In this document: positions 1-4,260 of the stretch, piece after piece
Numbering within the stretch: position 1 is the stretch's first letter
How the letters are laid out: the number at the start of each line of letters is the position of its first letter
Source of the DNA: JBCBKZ01 sp039026975
GTDB lineage: Bacteria; Bacteroidota; Bacteroidia; J057
DNA: 7,399 nt
Direction: 5' to 3'
Assembly: GCA_039026975.1 (NCBI GenBank)
Contig: JBCCLI010000338.1
Coordinates: 1-7,399, forward strand
Translations under genes and position numbers: made by a program
Notes under the pieces: model-generated
Seen by the model: only the letters and a program-made list of their open reading frames with translations
Told to the model about the DNA's origin: nothing
Database searches by the model: none

Positions 1-929
1 AACCAGTCTAAGCCCTCCTGGTTAGGGGTCCAGTCAAGTGCCCCAATGAAGATGATCAGATTAGCGTCAGAGTTCCGCGGAGCATCCATATACTTGTCCA
101 GGTTTTCAAATCCCATCCCCACCTGGGAAACATGGTACTTAGGGGCTAGCTTAAGCTGATTTTTAATCCGCCTTTTGATAGGATCTACCGGGCCTTCTTT
201 TTTAAACTTGTCTATCACCCAGTCTTCTACGCCGTTTTCTGTTAACTGATCCAGAAACTTCTGATCAGTAGATCCCTTTTTCTCTACGGTAGCCATGATT
301 TGGTTTACATATTCCTTTGTGAATTCTCCAAACTGCTTCTTGTCTCTATCCGTGATAGGAATGACCAAATCAAAGGTAGACTTCCCCATAGCTACCCTTT
401 CAAAGTCCCTCAGTCTTTTCGCTGTTTCTTCCAGGTAAATTTTCTTGACAAAATTCTTTTCCTTCTTGGCCCTTCTTTCCCAAATCTCATGTTCCACATT
501 ATGTGCTCGTAACGCTACTACTGCCTTAGGCGCTTTTTCTCTGACAGTATCCAGATAGTTCATCATAAATAGGGTTTCCATCTGAACTACATCGAAGGCA
601 TCTTTCGCGAGAATTCTCTCCAGTTCGTCCCTGAAGGATTCTGACTCAAATCTAACTACGTGATAGGATACATCATCAAAGAGTAGGTTGGAAAACATGT
701 CCCAAAAGTTGAGGTTGGTATTAACCTCTACGGCTGACCAGTTAGCTTTCATTTGGGCCTCTTCCGGTAGCTCTCCAATATTCGCGATTCTGTGTTTGGG
801 GGTATTCATGGCTAGTACACTCACCTCATGTCCTTCCTCATGAAATGACTGCACCATGTTATACATAGCTATACTCCCTCCGTCATTTGGAGGGTAGGGA
901 AACTTGCTACAGATCATCAGAATCTTCAT
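1..929 (-). CDS. Glycosyltransferase family 4 (GT-B fold), C-terminus outside window
   Basis: This predicted cytoplasmic glycosyltransferase moves a sugar from a nucleotide-sugar donor to an acceptor, probably in surface polysaccharide or glycan synthesis. The acceptor and donor cannot be read from the sequence. It is open from the ATG at 929-927 to the left edge: 309 full codons plus two bases, with no stop or frameshift. The N-terminal Rossmann start MKILMICSKFPYPPNDGG (residues 1-18) is the usual glycine-rich opening of GT4 enzymes. RAHNVEHEIW (141-150) and FIGALDWTPNQEG (294-306) are hallmark motifs of the Bacteroidota GT4 group. The donor-binding C-terminal domain is only just entered. 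Between ITDRD (192-196) and VGMGF (270-274) there is a charged stretch roughly 50 residues longer than I expect for the family. The gene is divergent from the EF-G2 gene, with 119 bases between the starts. The class is fairly certain; the pathway is unknown. Confidence 0.9.
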   Translation of the reverse strand, partial: MKILMICSKFPYPPNDGGSIAMYNMVQSFHEEGHEVSVLAMNTPKHRIANIGELPEEAQMKANWSAVEVNTNLNFWDMFSNLLFDDVSYHVVRFESESFRDELERILAKDAFDVVQMETLFMMNYLDTVREKAPKAVVALRAHNVEHEIWERRAKKEKNFVKKIYLEETAKRLRDFERVAMGKSTFDLVIPITDRDKKQFGEFTKEYVNQIMATVEKKGSTDQKFLDQLTENGVEDWVIDKFKKEGPVDPIKRRIKNQLKLAPKYHVSQVGMGFENLDKYMDAPRNSDANLIIFIGALDWTPNQEGLDW

Positions 930-933
930 GCCA

Positions 934-941
934 CAAATATA
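934..941 (-). promoter_or_regulatory. Candidate -7 promoter element (TATATTTG) for the glycosyltransferase
   Basis: Read on the minus strand, the bases are TATATTTG, an exact match to the Bacteroidota primary-sigma -7 consensus TAnnTTTG. It ends only four bases before the glycosyltransferase ATG (929), so a transcript from it would have almost no leader. I see no good -33 TTTG box at normal spacing. The 119-base gap up to 1048 shows no equally clear promoter for the divergent EF-G2 gene. Confidence 0.35.
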
Positions 942-1048
942 GGGGGACAAATGGTATTCTCGGCAGTAGGATATAAGGCGAATTACTTCCTTTTCTGACC
1001 AAAAAATCTTAATTTCTAAGAACGACCAATCTTTAATACTACCCGCGT

Positions 1049-3169
1049 ATGAAAAATTACCAACCTCATCAAATCAAAAATGTGGTTCTCTCCGGCAGCT
1101 CCAGAGCGGGGAAGACCACTTTATCTGAATGCATGATGTTTGAAGGCGGTGTGCTGGACAGAATGGGATCAGTAGAAGTAGGCAATACCGTTTCTGATTA
1201 TCATGAAATTGAACAGGAAAGAGGCCATTCGGTCTTTGCATCTATTCTCCATACAGAATGGAGGGGCACTAAAATTAATTTGATAGATAGCCCCGGACAG
1301 GATGACTTCTCTGGAGAACTTATTAGTGCCTTAAGAGTATGTGATACGGCATTAGTTACCATTAACGCCCAGTATGGTGTGGAGGTAGGAACCGAGCTTA
1401 CCTGGCGGTACCTCAAAGAGTATAATAAGCCCTCCATTTTTGTAATTAACCAGGTAGACCATCACAAAGCAGATTTTCAACAATCCCTGGATACCCTCCA
1501 TCAGCAGTTTGGGCAGGGGGTAACCTTAGTCCAGTATCCCTATAATCCGGGAGAAGGCTTTAATTGTATCATCGACCTATTAAAAATGGTGATGTATAAG
1601 TTTCCAGAGGGGGGGGGGAAACCAGAGAAACTTCCTATTCCCGAGGAAGAAAGAGAAAAAGCAGATGAACTTCATAACAAGTTAGTAGAGGCAGCTGCAG
1701 AGCATGATGATAGCTTAATGGAGTTGTACTTTGAAAAAGGAGAGTTGGATGAAGACGAGATGAGAAAAGGAATTAGGATAGGCATGCTTCACAGGGATTT
1801 ATTTCCTGTATTCTGTCTGTCAGCTAAGAAAAATATGGGAAGTGGGAGACTGATGGGCTTTTTAGGGAATGTAGCGCCCTCTGCGGGAGATATGAATCCT
1901 GAGATCAGTCTCACAGAGCAGGAGATCCACGTAAATGATGCAGATACTACACTTTTTGTATTTAAAGCCAGTAATGAAAAACACACAGGCTCCATGAGTT
2001 TCTTCAAGGTGTGTTCTGGTAAATTAAAGGCTGGTGATGAGTTATACAATCTAGCTAACAGTTCCCGAACCAAAGTGAATCAGCTGTATATGATTGATGG
2101 GAACCAGCGGCATTCGGTTACAGAATTGTGTGCGGGGGATATAGGCGCTACCGTCAAGCTAAAAGACGTACACACTAATCATACCTTGCGGTCCAAGAAT
2201 GATGATATGGAGATTAAACCTATCACATTCCCAGCTCCTAAGATAAGGACGGCCATAGAAGCAGATAATAAAGGGGACGAAGAAAAAATGGCTGCTGCCC
2301 TTACTAAGCTACATGCAGGGGATCCCACCCTGATACCAGAGTATCCAAGAGAACTGCGGCAGACCATCTTGCACGGGCAGGGGGAACTCCACCTGCAGGC
2401 AAATAAATGGATGTTAGAGCATGTGTATGGGGTCAAGGTGAAATTCATTGAGCCTAGAATCTCTTACAGAGAGACCATTCAGAAGCCAGCAGAAGGCTAT
2501 TACAAACATAAAAAACAAAGCGGGGGATCAGGCCAATACGCGGAAGTGTACCTAAAAATAGCCCCTTACGTTGAGAATATGCAGCATCCTGATGCGCTGA
2601 AAGTAAGAGTGACTGATCCCATAGAGTTACCATGGGGAGGGACCCTTTTATTCTGCAACTGTATTGTAGGGGGAGTCATAGATAATAGATTCATGCCTGC
2701 TATTCTGAAAGGCATACGAGAAGTCTGTGAGAATGCTCCTTTGACGGGCTCTTATGCCAGAGATATGGCAGTATATGTGTATGATGGGAAAATGCACGCA
2801 GTAGACTCCAATGAAATATCCTTTAAGATTGCCGGTCAGCAAGCCTTCAAACAGGCGTTTATGGATGCATCGCCTAAACTACTTGAGCCTGTGTATGAGG
2901 TGAGCGTCATGGTACCTGAGGAATACATGGGTGACGTCATGACAGACCTTCAGGGGAGAAGAGCCATAGTGGAAGGGTTTACAAGTGAAGGCGTATACCA
3001 ACATATTACGGCTAAAGTACCTTTAGCTGAGCTATATAAGTATGCTACCTCCCTAAGTTCTATTACCCAGGGAAGAGCTAGCCATACAAGGAAATTCGCT
3101 TGTTATTCACAGGTATCTTCTGACGTTCAAGCTAAACTCGTAAATGGAAAAGTATCTGAGGCTGTGTAA
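1049..3169 (+). CDS. EF-G-like translation factor (EF-G2-type paralogue)
   Basis: This ribosomal translocase paralogue has the full five-domain EF-G layout in 706 residues. The G domain with G' insert spans about 1-280, domain II 295-385, domain III 395-475, domain IV 476-605 and domain V 608-690. The P-loop is GSSRAGKT (16-23). Switch I reads ERGHSV (57-62) instead of ERGITI. G3 is DSPGQDDF (80-87) where canonical EF-G has DTPGHVDF, so the catalytic His is Gln84. G4 is NQVD (134-137) instead of NKxD, and G5 is SAK (258-260). GQGELHL (443-449), the domain IV loop SGGSGQYA (491-498) and the tip HAVDSNE (583-589) are well kept. Known biology: a Bacteroides EF-G2 has been reported to translocate without GTP hydrolysis and to matter under carbon limitation. 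That this protein is its orthologue is inference from family likeness. The start fits the family N-terminus, and no Shine-Dalgarno is visible. The housekeeping fusA is presumably elsewhere. Confidence 0.93.
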   Translation: MKNYQPHQIKNVVLSGSSRAGKTTLSECMMFEGGVLDRMGSVEVGNTVSDYHEIEQERGHSVFASILHTEWRGTKINLIDSPGQDDFSGELISALRVCDTALVTINAQYGVEVGTELTWRYLKEYNKPSIFVINQVDHHKADFQQSLDTLHQQFGQGVTLVQYPYNPGEGFNCIIDLLKMVMYKFPEGGGKPEKLPIPEEEREKADELHNKLVEAAAEHDDSLMELYFEKGELDEDEMRKGIRIGMLHRDLFPVFCLSAKKNMGSGRLMGFLGNVAPSAGDMNPEISLTEQEIHVNDADTTLFVFKASNEKHTGSMSFFKVCSGKLKAGDELYNLANSSRTKVNQLYMIDGNQRHSVTELCAGDIGATVKLKDVHTNHTLRSKNDDMEIKPITFPAPKIRTAIEADNKGDEEKMAAALTKLHAGDPTLIPEYPRELRQTILHGQGELHLQANKWMLEHVYGVKVKFIEPRISYRETIQKPAEGYYKHKKQSGGSGQYAEVYLKIAPYVENMQHPDALKVRVTDPIELPWGGTLLFCNCIVGGVIDNRFMPAILKGIREVCENAPLTGSYARDMAVYVYDGKMHAVDSNEISFKIAGQQAFKQAFMDASPKLLEPVYEVSVMVPEEYMGDVMTDLQGRRAIVEGFTSEGVYQHITAKVPLAELYKYATSLSSITQGRASHTRKFACYSQVSSDVQAKLVNGKVSEAV
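1609..1618 (+). repeat. G10 homopolymer inside the EF-G2 coding region
   Basis: Ten consecutive G bases encode the end of Glu187 and Gly188-Gly190 of the EF-G2 protein, in a loop of the G' region. Loss of one G brings in a stop at 1683-1685, and gain of one G brings in a stop at 1666-1668. Either change leaves only a G-domain fragment. Such tracts are prone to slipped-strand mutation and also to sequencing error. Confidence 0.95.
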
Positions 3170-3197
3170 CAGTTTCAGCAAGCACATAAATTATGAT

Positions 3198-3227
3198 AAG
3201 AGAATTCCGGTAGGGATTCTCTTTTTT
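3198..3227 (+). terminator. Rho-independent terminator of the EF-G2 gene
   Basis: An 11-pair stem (AAGAGAATTCC at 3198-3208 with GGGATTCTCTT at 3213-3223, one T-G wobble) closes a GGTA tetraloop. The T-run at 3222-3227 overlaps the end of the stem. It lies 28 bases after the EF-G2 stop. On the minus strand the same stem is followed by a poor T-tract, so it serves the plus strand best. Its T-run overlaps the TAA stop (3228-3226) of the convergent gene. Confidence 0.88.
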
Positions 3228-3654
3228 AGGCGCCTGCAGGGGGTTTTACTTCATAAATTTCAGAGTCAGAAACCTCTAATAGAATCATCTCACATTTCCC
3301 TGATGCGCCTTTCAGGAGTTCTGGATAATTATCCAGTGTAAGCTCCTCTCCCGTATTAGCTATCCAATCCAAGATTCTTTCAGGTTCCTCATCATACAAG
3401 AAATGGAACTGCACAGATTCTTGATTATATCTGTCATTGATTAGCAGGCTAATCATATTTACAGGTGCATGAAACTTAGCATGTAGCAAGGTGTGAGTAT
3501 TACGCAAAACTCTACTACCTTCTGGATTTACCGTTTGCCCCTCGTGTAACTTTCCTTCTACATCATCAAGATCCTCCCATCCAAAACATTCCAGAATCAT
3601 GTTGAAGAGGTTGATATCGCGAAGCTGGGATGCATTCAAATCAATTTTCTTCAT
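3226..3654 (-). CDS. Hypothetical 142-residue acidic protein
   Basis: I do not recognise this family. The protein starts MKKIDLNASQLRDINLFNMI and ends with a short Pro/Gly-rich tail (EVKPPAGA). It is acidic overall (for example WEDLDDVEG near 26-34 and LYDEEPERILDW near 86-97), with no signal peptide or membrane segment, so it is probably a soluble cytoplasmic domain. Alternating hydrophobic stretches such as VNMISLLIND (65-74), VQFHFLYDEE (81-90) and CEMILLEVSD (121-130) suggest a small alpha/beta fold. Reality as a gene is supported by its uninterrupted length, an exact TACTTTTG promoter motif just upstream, and its fit between a terminator and a promoter region. It is a single-gene unit, convergent with EF-G2 and divergent from gyrA. 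Function is unknown. Confidence 0.75.
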   Translation of the reverse strand: MKKIDLNASQLRDINLFNMILECFGWEDLDDVEGKLHEGQTVNPEGSRVLRNTHTLLHAKFHAPVNMISLLINDRYNQESVQFHFLYDEEPERILDWIANTGEELTLDNYPELLKGASGKCEMILLEVSDSEIYEVKPPAGA

Positions 3655-3676
3655 ACAGAATTATCTCTACCCATAA

Positions 3677-3684
3677 CAAAAGTA
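3677..3684 (-). promoter_or_regulatory. Candidate -7 promoter element (TACTTTTG) for the 142-residue gene
   Basis: Read on the minus strand, the bases are TACTTTTG, an exact match to the Bacteroidota -7 consensus TAnnTTTG. The motif ends 22 bases before the start codon at 3654, giving a short and plausible leader. The nearest upstream TTG (3712-3710) is further away than usual for a -33 box, so the -33 element is weak or absent. Confidence 0.45.
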
Positions 3685-3775
3685 GGGGCCTTGATATTGC
3701 ATTAAAAAACAATTATTTGACTTATGTTACACTTAAGTGGAAATGTTAAGAATTAGCTTATAACATTAGGTGTGT

Positions 3776-3897
3776 ATGTATCGTTCTCTAATCTTTTGCC
3801 TTCTTTTTTCTGGCTTATTCAGGAAGAAAAATATCAGGATTCTTGGATAAAAACCGCCTTCTGGACCTCCTCAGTGCCTCTTTTGGTAAGAAGTTAG
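3776..3897 (+). pseudogene. Possible remnant of a secreted-protein gene (frameshifted)
   Basis: An ATG at 3776 opens a strongly hydrophobic start, MYRSLIFCLLFSGLF, which looks like a signal peptide, but that frame stops at 3848-3850 after 24 residues. In another frame, beginning at CAG 3820, the text continues as QEEKYQDSWIKTAFWTSSVP and stops at 3895-3897. Joined by a small deletion or insertion, the two would read like a signal peptide followed by a mature N-terminus. The local base mix is a little less AT-rich than the DNA after it. Chance is a real alternative, because the ORFs are very short. Confidence 0.2.
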
Positions 3898-3937
3898 CCA
3901 TGACATTATTCTTTTTATACAAATACGGGAAATTATA

Positions 3938-3973
3938 AATACTTAGTATTATACCATAATACATATAGTATTA
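3938..3973. repeat. Cluster of alternating AATAC / GTATT inverted repeats
   Basis: AATAC at 3938-3942 is paired with GTATT at 3946-3950 around TTA. GTATTA at 3946-3951 is also paired with TAATAC at 3957-3962, and AGTATTA recurs at 3967-3973. Four copies alternate in orientation in 36 bases of very AT-rich DNA. This could be an operator or a duplex-unwinding or curved element in front of gyrA. It could also be a by-product of base composition. Confidence 0.4.
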
Positions 3974-4059
3974 ATTTTATTATTTATCCAATGAATAGTA
4001 AATAATCCAGCACTTATTTAGTAGTCAGGAGATTAGTAATCGATAAATGGAAGTAAGCA

Positions 4060-4094
4060 TCCTTTTCCGCTTATTCTGATAAGCAGAAAATGGA
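4060..4094. repeat. Long imperfect inverted repeat (hairpin) in the gyrA upstream region
   Basis: GCTTAT (4069-4074) and ATAAGC (4079-4084) pair perfectly around TCTG. After one C-A mismatch, TTTTC (4063-4067) pairs with GAAAA (4086-4090). After a single bulged T, TCC (4060-4062) pairs with GGA (4092-4094). That gives 14 pairs with one mismatch and one bulge. No T-run follows on either strand, so it is not a standard terminator. It may be a leader RNA structure or a protein-binding site. Confidence 0.55.
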
Positions 4095-4112
4095 GGATAA
4101 AGAGGCGTTTTT

Positions 4113-4132
4113 CCACAGTTTTTGTGGGTTTT
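4113..4132 (+). terminator. Weak terminator- or attenuator-like hairpin upstream of gyrA
   Basis: CCACA (4113-4117) and TGTGG (4123-4127) form a 5-pair stem around GTTTT, followed by GTTTT (4128-4132). The stem is short, so termination would be weak. It sits 128 bases before the gyrA start and overlaps the end of a 14-codon ORF (4090-4134). An attenuation role is inference. Confidence 0.3.
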
Positions 4133-4260
4133 AAGGCTTTTATGGGGAGAAATAAATAAGTATTTTGCATGTTCCATTTAATGGATAATTAATACCTCCC
4201 CTCAGCCTAGTTAAGTTAAGTTTTATTGAAGGGGATAATAGCAAGCTAGAGAAGAGCAAT

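Larger units (their letters stand above)
3655..4260. other. AT-rich intergenic region upstream of gyrA
   Basis: This stretch of about 600 bases lies between two divergent starts. It is clearly more AT-rich than the flanking genes, most strongly at 3900-4020. I find no RNA gene and no ORF I would call. It contains the promoter for the minus-strand gene, a possible decayed secreted-protein ORF (3776-3897), a cluster of GTATT/AATAC inverted repeats (3938-3973), a small palindrome GATTAGTAATC (4031-4041) and two hairpins (4060-4094 and 4113-4132). No exact TAnnTTTG exists on the plus strand here. The nearest thing is TATTTTG at 4161-4167, one base short, so the gyrA promoter is not located with confidence. 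Confidence 0.7.

Noticed and set aside
300..512. Plus-strand ORF of 70 codons
   Set aside because: It is the antisense shadow of the glycosyltransferase, whose frame carries clear family motifs throughout this interval.
951..998. 15-codon ORF in the gap before EF-G2
   Set aside because: It is too short, with no promoter or conserved feature, and lies in a divergent promoter region.
3321..3336. Perfect 16-base palindrome CTGGATAATTATCCAG
   Set aside because: It lies inside the 142-residue coding region (residues Leu107-Pro111), far from any promoter, and is best explained by chance codon choice.
3144..3341. Plus-strand ORF of 65 codons overlapping the EF-G2 end
   Set aside because: It runs through the EF-G2 stop, the terminator and the antisense of the unknown gene, with no supporting motif.
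4033..4170. Minus-strand ORF of 45 codons upstream of gyrA
   Set aside because: It reads through both hairpins, has no promoter motif or family resemblance, and its composition looks like translated AT-rich spacer.
3655..4260. Possible chromosomal origin (oriC) in the AT-rich gap, with TTTTCCACA at 4109-4117 one base from the DnaA box consensus
   Set aside because: Only one near-match is present; other candidates (for example around 3845, 3986 and 4182) differ at two positions. There is no dnaA or other origin-linked gene in the window, and gyrA position is not a reliable origin marker in this phylum. A whole-genome GC-skew plot would decide.
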